Shown: positions 41,482 to 49,733 of the stretch, piece by piece
Position numbering within the stretch: position 1 is the first letter of the stretch
Layout: every line of letters starts with the position of its first letter
Assembly: GCA_024372625.1 (NCBI GenBank)
Contig: CP099605.1
Span: 2,356,001-2,420,000 of the forward strand
DNA: 64,000 nt
Direction: 5' to 3'
Origin: Comamonadaceae bacterium OTU4NAUVB1
GTDB taxonomy: Bacteria; Pseudomonadota; Gammaproteobacteria; Burkholderiales; Burkholderiaceae_C
Translations under genes and position numbers: made by a program
Notes under the pieces: generated by a model
The model's database searches: none
Seen by the model: only the letters and a program-made list of their open reading frames with translations
Told to the model about the DNA's origin: nothing

Positions 41482-42618
41482 TTGCACCTCCGACATCGCC
41501 GGCGCCCTCGCGTCCCCGCTCCACCGATGCGCGGCCTCGGGCTGCTGCTGGCCACCTTGGCCGTCGCGGGCTGTGCCCTCGGCACGCCCTGCCAGCCGCC
41601 CTCGGCCGCTGGCGGCCGTCCGCCCGTCGCGCCGTTCTCCCCCGAGGACTGCCGCTTCCGCAACCTGCCCAACCCCGACGCCCGCGCCTCCGAGAGCGGC
41701 TGGAAGATCTGGACGCGCTTCCTGACCGTCAGCAAGCAGGACAGCCGTCCGGTCGCGCCGCTGCCGGTGGTCGCGGTGACCCGCGCCCAGCTCGACGCGC
41801 TCGATCCCGGCGCGAACCACGTGATCCGCCTGGGCCACTCGTCGGTGCTGCTCAAGCTGCGCGGTGCCTACTGGCTGATCGACCCGATGTTCGGGGAGCG
41901 CGCCTCGCCGTTGTCGTTCGCCGGGCCGAAGCGTTTCCAGCCGACCCCCATCGCGCTGGCCGACCTGCCGCCGATCGAGGGCGTGATCCTCTCGCACGAC
42001 CACTACGACCACCTCGACGCCGGCACCGTCGAGGGACTGCGCAAACGCGTGCGGCGCTACTTCGTGCCGCTGGGCGTCGGCGCGCGGCTGCGGGGGATGG
42101 GCGTGGCGGCCGATCGCATCGAGGAGTTCGACTGGTGGCAGCCGGGCCGCCTGGGCGACGTGCGGCTGACGGCCACGCCGGCGCAGCATTTCTCCGGCCG
42201 CGGGCTGTTCGACCGCGACCGCACGCTGTGGGCCTCGTGGGTCATCGAGAGCGGCGACCAGCGCATCTTCTACAGCGGCGACTCGGGCTATTCCCCGGCC
42301 TTCGGACAGATCGGCGAGCGCCTGGGCGGCTTCGACCTCGCGCTGATGGAGAACGGCGCCTACGACGGCTACTGGCCCTCGGTCCACATGCAGCCCGAGG
42401 AGAGCGTGCGCGCCTTCCGCGACGTGCGCGCCCGGGTGCTCTACGCCATGCACAACAGCGCCTTCGACCTGGCCCTGCACACCTGGCACGATCCGCTCGA
42501 CCGGCTGGCCGACCTGTCCGAGCGCCAGGGCATCGAGCTGGCGACGCCCCGGCTGGGCGAAGTGCTGACGATCGGCCGGCCGCGCGAGAACGTGCGGTGG
42601 TGGCGGGGACTGCGCTGA
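41482..42618 (+). CDS. Lipoprotein MBL-fold hydrolase (NAPE-PLD/UlaG-like)
   Basis: A metallo-beta-lactamase-fold protein, 378 residues from TTG 41482. A basic n-region (RHRRRPR) and a hydrophobic stretch end in a lipobox LAVAGC, so it is probably an outer-membrane lipoprotein. The catalytic domain has LSHDHYDHLD (H-x-H-x-D-H), HFSGRGLFDRDRTLWASWVI, and FYSGDSGYSPAFGQIG, the pattern of NAPE-hydrolysing phospholipase D relatives. TTG 41482 is preferred since AAGGA lies 8 bases before it and the signal length is right. ATG 41428 (18 residues longer) and ATG 41527 (very short signal) are alternatives. The substrate is unknown. Confidence 0.8.
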   Translation: MHLRHRRRPRVPAPPMRGLGLLLATLAVAGCALGTPCQPPSAAGGRPPVAPFSPEDCRFRNLPNPDARASESGWKIWTRFLTVSKQDSRPVAPLPVVAVTRAQLDALDPGANHVIRLGHSSVLLKLRGAYWLIDPMFGERASPLSFAGPKRFQPTPIALADLPPIEGVILSHDHYDHLDAGTVEGLRKRVRRYFVPLGVGARLRGMGVAADRIEEFDWWQPGRLGDVRLTATPAQHFSGRGLFDRDRTLWASWVIESGDQRIFYSGDSGYSPAFGQIGERLGGFDLALMENGAYDGYWPSVHMQPEESVRAFRDVRARVLYAMHNSAFDLALHTWHDPLDRLADLSERQGIELATPRLGEVLTIGRPRENVRWWRGLR

Positions 42619-42623
42619 CCGCC

Positions 42624-42824
42624 CTACCCGCGCCCGCTGCGCTCCTTCGCGCGGCGCACCTGACGGCTCTGCGTCGCCGCTTCGGCGAGGCGCTCGCGCG
42701 CGGCGTGTTTTTCCTGCCGCTTGCGGCGCAGGTGGCGGCCGAGCACGAAGCTGCCGACCCCGGTGAGGGAGGCCAGCACCAGGCCGAGGGTGCTGAGGTC
42801 GAGGTTCGCGAGGTTCATGTTCAC
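42624..42824 (-). CDS. Small membrane protein downstream of parC
   Basis: A 66-residue ORF from GTG 42824 (or 64 residues from ATG 42818). It has one membrane helix ([20 protein letters not shown]) and then a strongly basic, charged tail ([37 protein letters not shown]), giving an N-out/C-in or simple anchor layout. The GTG overlaps the parC stop (GTGA), which suggests co-translation. I do not recognise the family. It is convergent with the MBL lipoprotein gene, 5 bases away. Start overlap, helix and charge pattern speak for a real gene. Confidence 0.5.
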   Translation of the reverse strand: MNMNLANLDLSTLGLVLASLTGVGSFVLGRHLRRKRQEKHAARERLAEAATQSRQVRRAKERSGRG

Positions 42825-45217
42825 AGCACCCGCACGACGTTGGTCGGCTTGAAGCCCAGGTCGGCCGCCTTGCCCTTGCGCCCGCGCGGGGCGCGCGCGT
42901 TGTTCAGGGTGCGGATCTCCAGGGTCTCGTCGCGCTCCTTGCCGCCGCGCCCGATGCCCTCGACGCGCACGCTGCGCGTGTAGGCGGCGGCACCGGCGAG
43001 CGTGTCCCGGGGCTCGAGGTCGATCAGCATCAGGCCGCGCCCGCCCTTGGGCATGGCCTTGAGCTCGGCCATCTCGAAGGTCAGGATGCGCCCGCCGGTG
43101 GACGCGCAGGCCACGTGCGTGGCCATGGGCAGCGGTTCGGCGCCGCTCGCGCCGCCGGCGAGCGCCGGGCGGCACAGCTGCTCGCCCTCGCCGACGGCGA
43201 CGAAGGCCTTGCCGGCGCGGTGGCGCGACATCATGTGCTCGATCTGCGCCGTGAAGCCGTAGCCGCCGGTGGTCGCGAGCAGCAGCAGCGCGCCCGCCGG
43301 GCCGGCGAAGCAGTGCGCCACGTGCGTGCCGCTGTCGAGCTCGATCAGGGTCGTCACCGGCTGGCCGTCGCCGCGCCCGCCGGGCAGCGAGGCCACCGGC
43401 ACGGTGTAGACGCGCACGCCCTTGTCCTTGGCGGTGCCGAAGACCAGCAGCGTGTCGACCGTGCGGCACTCGAAGGCGCCGTAGAGCGCGTCGCCGGACT
43501 TGAAGCTGTATTCGGCCGGCGCCGCGCCGCCCTGCAGTGTCGCGCGCTCGCTGGCCCAGCCCTTCTGCGTGCGGACCCAGCCCTTCTGCGAGACGATCAC
43601 GGTCACCGGTTCGTCGAGCACCTTCACTTCGGCCACCGCGCGCTTCTCGGCCTGGATCAGGGTGCGGCGCGGGTCCTCGAAGGTCTTCGCGTCGGCCTCG
43701 ATCTCCTTGATCATCAGGCGCCGCAACGCGGCCGGGTTGCCCAGGATCTCGTCGAGCCGGCGCTGTTCCTCGCGCAGGTTCTTCAGCTCCTGCTCGATCT
43801 TGATGGCCTCCAGCCGCGCCAGCTGGCGCAGTCGGATCTCCAGGATGTCCTCGGCCTGGCGCTCGCTCAGGCGGAAGCGCTCGATCAGCGCCGCCTTCGG
43901 ATCGTCCGCCGCGCGGATGATGGCGATCACCTCGTCGATGTTGAGCAGCACCAGCTGCCGCCCCTCGAGGATGTGGATGCGGTCGAGCACCTTGGCCAGA
44001 CGGTGCTGCGAACGCCGCTCGATGGTCCGGGCGCGGAACGCGATCCACTCCTCGAGCATGCGGCGCAGCGACTTCTGCGTCGGCTTGCCGTCGCCGCCCA
44101 CCATCGTCAGGTTGATCGACGAGGACGTCTCCAGCGAGGTCTGCGCCAGCAGCGTGGTGATGAACTCGTCCTGGCCGATGCGCGAGGTCTTGGGCTCGAA
44201 CACCAGGCGCACCGCCGCGTCCTTGCTGGACTCGTCGCGCACCACGTCCAGCTGCGCCAGCACCAGCGCCTTGAGCTGCACCTGCTCGGCGCTCAGCGCC
44301 TTCTTGCCGGCGCGGATCTTGGGGTTGGTCAGCTCCTCGATCTCCTCCAGCACCTTCTGCGTGCTCACGCCCGGCGGCAGTTCGTTGACCACCAGCTGCC
44401 ACTGGCCGCGCGCGAGTTCCTCGATCTTCCAGCGCGCGCGCACCTTGAGCGAGCCGCGCCCGGTACGGTAGGCGTCGGCGATGTCGCCGGCGCTGCTGAT
44501 GATCTGCGCGCCGCCGGGGTAGTCCGGGCCCGGCACGATCGCGAGCAGTTCCTCGTCGGTGAGCTTGCCGTGGCTCTTGATGAGCGCGACGCAGGCGTCG
44601 GCGATCTCGCGCAGGTTGTGGCTCGGGATCTCGGTGGCGAGGCCGACGGCGATGCCGCTCGCGCCGTTGAGCAGCACGAAGGGCAGCCGTCCGGGCAGCA
44701 GCGCGGGCTCCTCGGTCGAGCCGTCGTAGTTGGGCACGAAATTCACCGTGCCCTCGTCGATCTCGTCGAGCAGCAGGCTGGTGATGCGCGCGAGGCGGGC
44801 CTCGGTGTAGCGCATGGCGGCGGCGCCGTCGCCGTCGCGGCTGCCGAAGTTGCCCTGCCCGTCGATCAGCGGGTAGCGCTGCGAGAAGTCCTGCGCCATG
44901 CGCACCAGCGCGTCGTAGGCGGCCTGGTCGCTGTGCGGATGGAAACGGCCGAGCACGTCGCCCACCACGCGGGCGCTCTTCACGGGCTTTGCGCCGACGT
45001 TGCCGTTGGCGCCGCCGAAGCCCAGCCCCATGCGCGACATCGAATAGAGGATGCGCCGCTGCACCGGCTTCTGACCGTCGCTGACGTCGGGCAGCGCGCG
45101 GCCCTTGACGACGGACAGGGCGTATTCGAGGTAGGCGGTCTGCGCGTAGTCGGCCAGGGTGAGCGCGTTGGGATCGTCCGCGGGGGCCGGAAGGTCGAGC
45201 GTGGTGGAGTCGTCCAT
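42821..45217 (-). CDS. parC: DNA topoisomerase IV subunit A
   Basis: A 798-residue ParC. N-terminal breakage-reunion domain: [40 protein letters not shown], the quinolone region [22 protein letters not shown], and the catalytic tyrosine in [13 protein letters not shown] coiled-coil/tower region follows, then C-terminal beta-propeller blades from about residue 510. The [16 protein letters not shown] block separates ParC from GyrA (no GQRG-type GyrA box seen). With ParE it decatenates daughter chromosomes. Compared with E. coli ParC, positions equivalent to Gly78, Ser80 and Glu84 are Ser, Gln and Asp. It is downstream of parE and a transglycosylase gene. Confidence 0.93.
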   Translation of the reverse strand: MDDSTTLDLPAPADDPNALTLADYAQTAYLEYALSVVKGRALPDVSDGQKPVQRRILYSMSRMGLGFGGANGNVGAKPVKSARVVGDVLGRFHPHSDQAAYDALVRMAQDFSQRYPLIDGQGNFGSRDGDGAAAMRYTEARLARITSLLLDEIDEGTVNFVPNYDGSTEEPALLPGRLPFVLLNGASGIAVGLATEIPSHNLREIADACVALIKSHGKLTDEELLAIVPGPDYPGGAQIISSAGDIADAYRTGRGSLKVRARWKIEELARGQWQLVVNELPPGVSTQKVLEEIEELTNPKIRAGKKALSAEQVQLKALVLAQLDVVRDESSKDAAVRLVFEPKTSRIGQDEFITTLLAQTSLETSSSINLTMVGGDGKPTQKSLRRMLEEWIAFRARTIERRSQHRLAKVLDRIHILEGRQLVLLNIDEVIAIIRAADDPKAALIERFRLSERQAEDILEIRLRQLARLEAIKIEQELKNLREEQRRLDEILGNPAALRRLMIKEIEADAKTFEDPRRTLIQAEKRAVAEVKVLDEPVTVIVSQKGWVRTQKGWASERATLQGGAAPAEYSFKSGDALYGAFECRTVDTLLVFGTAKDKGVRVYTVPVASLPGGRGDGQPVTTLIELDSGTHVAHCFAGPAGALLLLATTGGYGFTAQIEHMMSRHRAGKAFVAVGEGEQLCRPALAGGASGAEPLPMATHVACASTGGRILTFEMAELKAMPKGGRGLMLIDLEPRDTLAGAAAYTRSVRVEGIGRGGKERDETLEIRTLNNARAPRGRKGKAADLGFKPTNVVRVL

Positions 45218-45229
45218 GGATGTCGGGAT

Positions 45230-45261
45230 CAGTCGGTCAATCGGTCAATCGGTCAGTCGGT
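45230..45261. repeat. Four tandem 8-base repeats between the transglycosylase gene and parC
   Basis: Units CAGTCGGT, CAATCGGT, CAATCGGT and CAGTCGGT follow each other without a gap. They cover the transglycosylase stop codon (45253-45255) and the 35-base spacer to the parC start (45217). As the unit is not a multiple of three, copy changes could move the stop codon or the parC leader. Confidence 0.9.
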
Positions 45262-46119
45262 GGGACGGTCGGCCCGGACGGTGGCGACGGGCGCGGGCGC
45301 GGGCGCGGACGCGGGCGCGGCACCGGCGAGTTCCATGCGCACGCGTTGCGGCGCCCGGCCGCCGCGCACGGCGGTCGTCCCGGAGGCGGCCGGGGTCGCC
45401 GCACCCGCGCCGGGCTTGAGGTAGGCGTAGATCTGCAGCACGGTCTTCACGTAGTTCTGCGTCTCGCGGTAGTCGGGGATGCGGTTGCCGGCGCGCTGCA
45501 CGGCGCCCTCGCCGGCGTTGTAGGCGGCCAGCGCCAGCTCGATGCTGCCCTGGAAGCGCCCGATCAGGTCGCGCAGGTAGCGCGAGCCGGCGGCGACGTT
45601 CACGCGCGGGTCGAACAGCTTGAGCTCCTGCGTCGTGCGGGCGTCGCCGCGCACGCCGTAGCGCTCCGCGGTCGCGGGCATGAGCTGCATCAGCCCGCGC
45701 GCGCCCTTGGGCGACACGGCCTGGGCGTCGAAGCCCGACTCGGTCGCCACCAGGGCCTGCAGGAGTTCGTAGTCGATGTCGTGGGTGCGCGCGGCCAGCT
45801 GCAGCGCGGCCTTGGCGGCGCGGTGATGGGGCGAGGCCTCGAACAGCGCGAGCAGCGTGCGCGCGGCCGGTGCCACGGCGCCGTCGCCGGCACCGCCATC
45901 CGCCGCGCGGCCCGCCGACGGGCCCAGGCCCTGCGCGGTGTCGAAGCTCTGCCCGCCGCGGAAGAACAGCCGGTAGCGCGCGTCGAGCCGCTCGGCCGCG
46001 AAATGCGCCACGCCCTGCGCGTCGACGTAGCCGTAGATGTCCGCCGCACGCGCGGCATGTTGCGCCAGCGACAGCGCGGCGGCGAGGATCAGGGAGCGCA
46101 GCAGGGTGTGGGTCTTCAC
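45253..46119 (-). CDS. Lytic transglycosylase (SLT domain) with DUF4124-like N-terminus
   Basis: A 288-residue periplasmic protein. Signal peptide LLRSLILAAALSLAQHAARA is followed by a DUF4124-like strand (DIYGYVDAQGVAHFAAERLDARYRLFFRG). The SLT domain covers about residues 110-235: LLQALVATESGFDAQAVSPKGARGLMQLMPATAERYGV, with the catalytic Glu in ATESGF, and YLRDLIGRFQGSIELALAAYNAGEGAV. It would cleave peptidoglycan glycan strands to 1,6-anhydro products. The C-terminus is a Pro/Ala tail coded by a GGGCGC repeat. The gene sits between parE (58 bases) and parC (35 bases). Confidence 0.9.
   Translation of the reverse strand: MKTHTLLRSLILAAALSLAQHAARAADIYGYVDAQGVAHFAAERLDARYRLFFRGGQSFDTAQGLGPSAGRAADGGAGDGAVAPAARTLLALFEASPHHRAAKAALQLAARTHDIDYELLQALVATESGFDAQAVSPKGARGLMQLMPATAERYGVRGDARTTQELKLFDPRVNVAAGSRYLRDLIGRFQGSIELALAAYNAGEGAVQRAGNRIPDYRETQNYVKTVLQIYAYLKPGAGAATPAASGTTAVRGGRAPQRVRMELAGAAPASAPAPAPVATVRADRPTD
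45289..45318. repeat. Hexanucleotide microsatellite at the transglycosylase C-terminus
   Basis: Five hexamers GGGCGC, GGGCGC, GGGCGC, GGACGC and GGGCGC encode an Ala-Pro/Ala-Ser run in the last 25 residues of the transglycosylase, after the folded SLT domain. Confidence 0.88.
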
Positions 46120-46177
46120 GTGGGATTCGATGCGGGCGCCGCGCCGACGGACGTCCGGCGTGGCGACATGGCGGTGG

Positions 46178-48163
46178 TCAGACGTCGATCTCGACGTCGT
46201 CGGCGCGCAGTTCCATCAGCTCGCGCCGCGCGGCGGCCTCGCCCTTGCCCATCAGCTTGGTGATCTCGCCCTGCGTGTCGGCGAAGCCGAAACGGCCGAG
46301 CCGGACCTGCAGCAGGCGGCGGGTGTCGGGATTGAGCGTGGTTTCCCACAATTGTTCCGCGCTCATCTCGCCCAGTCCCTTGAAGCGGCTGATGCTCCAG
46401 GCGCCCTCGCGCACGCCGTCCTTCCTCAGCTTGTCGAGGATGGCGACGAGTTCGCCCTCGTCGAGCGCATAGGCCTTGGAGGCGGGCTTGCGCCCCCGCG
46501 CGGGCGCGTCGACGCGGAACAGCGGCGGCTTGGCGACGTAGACGTGGCCGGCCTCGATCAGCTTGGGGAAGTGGCGGAAGAACAGCGTCAGCAGCAGCAC
46601 CTGGATGTGCGAGCCGTCGACGTCGGCGTCGGAGAGGATGCAGACCTTGCCGTAGCGCAGGCCGCTCATGTCGGGCGTGTCGGCGGGGCCGTGCGGGTCG
46701 ACGCCGATGGCCACCGAGATGTCGTGGATCTCGGTGTTGGCGAACAGCCGGTCGCGCTCGACCTCCCAGGTGTTGAGCACCTTGCCGCGCAGGGGCAGCA
46801 CCGCCTGCGACTCCTTGTCGCGGCCCATCTTGGCGCTGCCGCCGGCGGAATCGCCCTCGACCAGGAAGACCTCGTTGTGGGCGATGTCCTTGCTCTCGCA
46901 GTCGGTCAGCTTGCCCGGCAGCACGGCCACGCCCGAGCCCTTGCGCTTCTCGACCTTCTGGCCGGCGCGCTGGCGCGTCTGCGCCGCCTTGATGGCGAGT
47001 TCGGCGAGCTTCTTGCCGTAGTCGACGTGCTGGTTGAGCCAGAGCTCCAGCGCCGGGCGCACGAAGCTCGAGATCAGGCGCACGGCGTCGCGCGAGTTCA
47101 GGCGCTCCTTGATCTGGCCCTGGAACTGCGGGTCGAGCACCTTGGCGCTGAGCACGTAGGAGGCGCGCGCGAACACGTCCTCCGGCAGCAGCTTGACGCC
47201 CTTGGGCAGCAGCGAATGGAACTCGATGAAGCTCTTGACGGCGTTGAACAGGCCGTCGCGCAGGCCGCTGTCGTGGGTGCCGCCGGCGCTGGTGGGGATC
47301 AGGTTGACGTAGCTCTCGCGCACCGGCTGGCCATCCTCGGTGAAGGCCACGCACCAGTCGGCGCCCTCGCCCTCGGCGAAGTTGTCGGCGTTGCGATCGG
47401 CATGGCCGGCGCCCTCGAACAGCGGGATGACCGGTTCACCGTGGAGCGTCTGCATGAGGTAGTCGCGCAGACCGCCCTTGTAGAGCCACTGCTGCTGGTC
47501 GCCGGACTTCTCGTTGACCAGCGTCACGGTCACGCCGGGCATCAGCACCGCCTTGCTGCGCAGCAGGTGCGTGAGTTCGCCCAGCGGCAGCGTGGACGAC
47601 TCGAAGTACTTCGGGTCGGGCCAGGCGCGCACCGTGGTGCCGAGCTTGCGTTCGCCCGCCGCGAGCGGACGCACCACCAGCGGCTCGACCACGTCGCCGG
47701 CCGAGAACGCCAGCTTCGCCACCGAACCCTCGCGGTGCGAGGTCACCTCCAGGCGCGTCGACAGCGCGTTGGTCACGCTCACGCCCACGCCGTGCAGGCC
47801 GCCGGAGAAGCTGTAGGCGCCGCCCGAGCCCTTGTCGAACTTGCCGCCCGCGTGCAGCCGGGTGAACACCAGCTCGACCACCGGCGCCTTTTCCTCGGGA
47901 TGCAGGCCGAACGGGATGCCGCGACCGTCGTCCTCGATGCCGACCGAGCCGTCGGCGTGCAGCACGACCCTGATCTTCTTGCCATGGCCGGCCAGCGCCT
48001 CGTCGGCGGCGTTGTCCAGCACCTCCTGGATGATGTGCAGCGGGTTGTCGGTGCGGGTGTACATGCCCGGGCGCTGCTTGACGGGTTCGAGGCCCTTGAG
48101 GACGCGGATCGAGCCTTCGGAGTACGCCGGGGGCGCGGAGGAGGTCTTGGGAGAAGTCGCCAT
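46178..48163 (-). CDS. parE: DNA topoisomerase IV subunit B
   Basis: A 661-residue ParE. The GHKL ATPase domain shows IIQEVLDNAADEALAGHGKKI (catalytic Glu and Asn), VGIEDDGRGIPFGLHPEEKAP and GGKFDKGSGGAYSFSGGLHGVGVSVTNALS. The TOPRIM domain has FLVEGDSAGGSAKMGRDKESQAVLPLRGKVLNTW and ILSDADVDGSHIQVLLLTLFFRHFP, with the acidic metal ligands intact. ATG 48163 (MATSPKTSS) is preferred over the 29-residue longer frame because homologues start there. It is the first gene of parE-transglycosylase-parC-small protein and is divergent from an MFS gene. Confidence 0.94.
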   Translation of the reverse strand: MATSPKTSSAPPAYSEGSIRVLKGLEPVKQRPGMYTRTDNPLHIIQEVLDNAADEALAGHGKKIRVVLHADGSVGIEDDGRGIPFGLHPEEKAPVVELVFTRLHAGGKFDKGSGGAYSFSGGLHGVGVSVTNALSTRLEVTSHREGSVAKLAFSAGDVVEPLVVRPLAAGERKLGTTVRAWPDPKYFESSTLPLGELTHLLRSKAVLMPGVTVTLVNEKSGDQQQWLYKGGLRDYLMQTLHGEPVIPLFEGAGHADRNADNFAEGEGADWCVAFTEDGQPVRESYVNLIPTSAGGTHDSGLRDGLFNAVKSFIEFHSLLPKGVKLLPEDVFARASYVLSAKVLDPQFQGQIKERLNSRDAVRLISSFVRPALELWLNQHVDYGKKLAELAIKAAQTRQRAGQKVEKRKGSGVAVLPGKLTDCESKDIAHNEVFLVEGDSAGGSAKMGRDKESQAVLPLRGKVLNTWEVERDRLFANTEIHDISVAIGVDPHGPADTPDMSGLRYGKVCILSDADVDGSHIQVLLLTLFFRHFPKLIEAGHVYVAKPPLFRVDAPARGRKPASKAYALDEGELVAILDKLRKDGVREGAWSISRFKGLGEMSAEQLWETTLNPDTRRLLQVRLGRFGFADTQGEITKLMGKGEAAARRELMELRADDVEIDV

Positions 48164-48184
48164 GGAAGGATTGTAATGAGCGCG

Positions 48185-48325
48185 CATTCGGGCAACTGGA
48201 TGTCCGTACAGTACCACCCGCCCGTCATGGGGTCGATGCGCGGAACGCATCGAAGTCGCGCCCGAATGTCATCGCCGCGCGTGTCGCCGGGGGGCTGCGC
48301 CGGACGGCGCGAATGACTACATTCG
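48185..48325. promoter_or_regulatory. CATTCG hexamer array in the parE-MFS divergent gap
   Basis: CATTCG or its complement occurs four times in 141 bases: 48185-48190, 48263-48268, 48310-48315 and 48320-48325. The first two extend to a 9-base inverted pair (CATTCGGGC / GCCCGAATG). The last two form a tight hairpin CGAATG-ACTA-CATTCG ending 4 bases before the MFS start. A separate dyad TCGATGCG-5-CGCATCGA lies at 48233-48253. These could be operators for an unlinked regulator. Confidence 0.4.
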
Positions 48326-48329
48326 AAGG

Positions 48330-49553
48330 ATGTCCACCCGCTCCGAACCCTCCCACCTGTCGATGCAGCAGGTGCTGCTGTGCGGCGCCCTCGTCGTCAC
48401 GCTCTCCATGGGCATCCGCCACGGCTTCGGACTGTGGCTGCAGCCGATCACGCAGGAACAGGGCTGGACCCGCCAGACCTTCTCCTTCGCCCTGGCCATC
48501 CAGAACCTCTCCTGGGGCGTGATGGGTGTCTTCGCCGGCATGCTGGCCGACCGGCTGGGCGCCTTCCGCGTGCTGCTGATCGGCGCGGTGCTCTACGCGG
48601 CAGGTCTCGCGGGCATGGCGCTGTCGAGCACGCCGCTGACCTTCGCGCTGACCACCGGCATCCTGATCGGCGCGGCGCAGGCCGGCACCACCTATGCCGT
48701 GGTCTACGGCGTGATCGGGCGGCAGATCCCGGCCGAGCGACGTTCCTGGGCCATGGGCGTGGCGGCGGCGGCGGGCTCGTTCGGGCAGTTCCTGATGGTG
48801 CCGGTCGAAGGCCAGCTGATCGCGCGGCTGGGCTGGCACGACGCGCTGCTGGTGCTCGCCGCCGTGGTGCTGCTGATCGTGCCCTTCGCCTTCGGGCTGC
48901 GCGAGCCGCGCCGGACGGCCGGCGGCGTGGCGCGCCAGCAGAGCATCCTGCAGGCGGTGGGCGAGGCGTTCCGCTACCCGAGCTTCGGCCTGCTCATGGC
49001 CGGCTACTTCGTCTGCGGCTTCCAGGTCGTCTTCATCGGCGTCCACATGCCCAGCTACCTCAAGGACAAGGGCCTGTCGCCCGAGGTGGCAAGCTACGCG
49101 CTGGCGCTCATCGGCCTGTTCAACGTCTTCGGCACCTATGTCGCCGGGACGCTCGGCCAGCGGCTGGCCAAGCGCAAGATCCTGGCGGCCATCTACTTCG
49201 GCCGCGCCGTCGCCATCGCCGTGTTCCTGGCGGTGCCGCTCACCCCGGCGAGCGTCTACGTGTTCGCCGGCGTGATGGGCTTCCTGTGGCTGTCGACCGT
49301 GCCGCCGACCAACGCGCTGGTGGCGCAGATCTTCGGCGTGGCGCACCTGTCGATGCTCAGCGGCTTCGTCTTCCTGGGCCACCAGGTCGGCTCGTTCCTG
49401 GGCGTCTGGCTGGGCGGCTTCCTCTACGACCGCACGGGCAGCTACGACATCGTCTGGTACATCGCCATCGCCCTGGGGGTGCTCGCCGGCCTGGTCAACC
49501 TGCCGATCCGGGAGAACGCGATCGCGCGCGCGCCGGTGCCGCGTCCGGCCTGA
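48330..49553 (+). CDS. MFS transporter, monocarboxylate/oxalate-formate-like
   Basis: A 407-residue, 12-helix major facilitator protein. The loop 2-3 motif is LADRLGAFRVLLIGAVLYAAG, with GIRHGFGLWLQPITQEQGWTRQTFSFALAIQNLSWG in helices 1-2, typical of the MCT-like and BacE/OFA branch. A central loop at about 195-215 separates the halves; the second half has VASYALALIGLFNVFGTYVAGTLGQRLAKR. It probably exchanges a small organic acid; the substrate is unknown. An AAGG ribosome site directly precedes ATG 48330, within the hairpin region described for the CATTCG array. Confidence 0.88.
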   Translation: MSTRSEPSHLSMQQVLLCGALVVTLSMGIRHGFGLWLQPITQEQGWTRQTFSFALAIQNLSWGVMGVFAGMLADRLGAFRVLLIGAVLYAAGLAGMALSSTPLTFALTTGILIGAAQAGTTYAVVYGVIGRQIPAERRSWAMGVAAAAGSFGQFLMVPVEGQLIARLGWHDALLVLAAVVLLIVPFAFGLREPRRTAGGVARQQSILQAVGEAFRYPSFGLLMAGYFVCGFQVVFIGVHMPSYLKDKGLSPEVASYALALIGLFNVFGTYVAGTLGQRLAKRKILAAIYFGRAVAIAVFLAVPLTPASVYVFAGVMGFLWLSTVPPTNALVAQIFGVAHLSMLSGFVFLGHQVGSFLGVWLGGFLYDRTGSYDIVWYIAIALGVLAGLVNLPIRENAIARAPVPRPA

Positions 49554-49583
49554 GGCGCTCGCACCGCCCGAGCGCATCCCATC

Positions 49584-49733
49584 ATGCCGCGCCATTCCCG
49601 CACCCGTTCCCGTTCGCTGTACCGCGCCGCCGCCTGGGCCGCGGGGACCTGCGCGCTGGCGGGCGTTTTCCTGCTCTACACGCGCCCGGCCTTCATGGTC
49701 ACGATGATCGACCAGCTGTGGGCGTGCTTTTGA
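49584..49733 (+). CDS. Small single-span membrane protein
   Basis: A 49-residue ORF. The N-terminus is Arg-rich (PRHSRTRSRSLYR), followed by a helix AAAWAAGTCALAGVFLLYT and a C-terminus RPAFMVTMIDQLWACF. I recall similar short proteins ending in (A/I)DQ(L/V)W(A/S)CF in Comamonadaceae, which supports a real gene, but no function is known to me. It lies 30 bases after the MFS gene, and its stop overlaps the start region of the methyltransferase gene, as in a co-translated set. Confidence 0.6.
   Translation: MPRHSRTRSRSLYRAAAWAAGTCALAGVFLLYTRPAFMVTMIDQLWACF

Noticed and set aside
45230..45318. CRISPR-like short repeats near parC
   Set aside because: The units are 6-8 bases, directly tandem and without spacers; they are microsatellites, not a CRISPR array.
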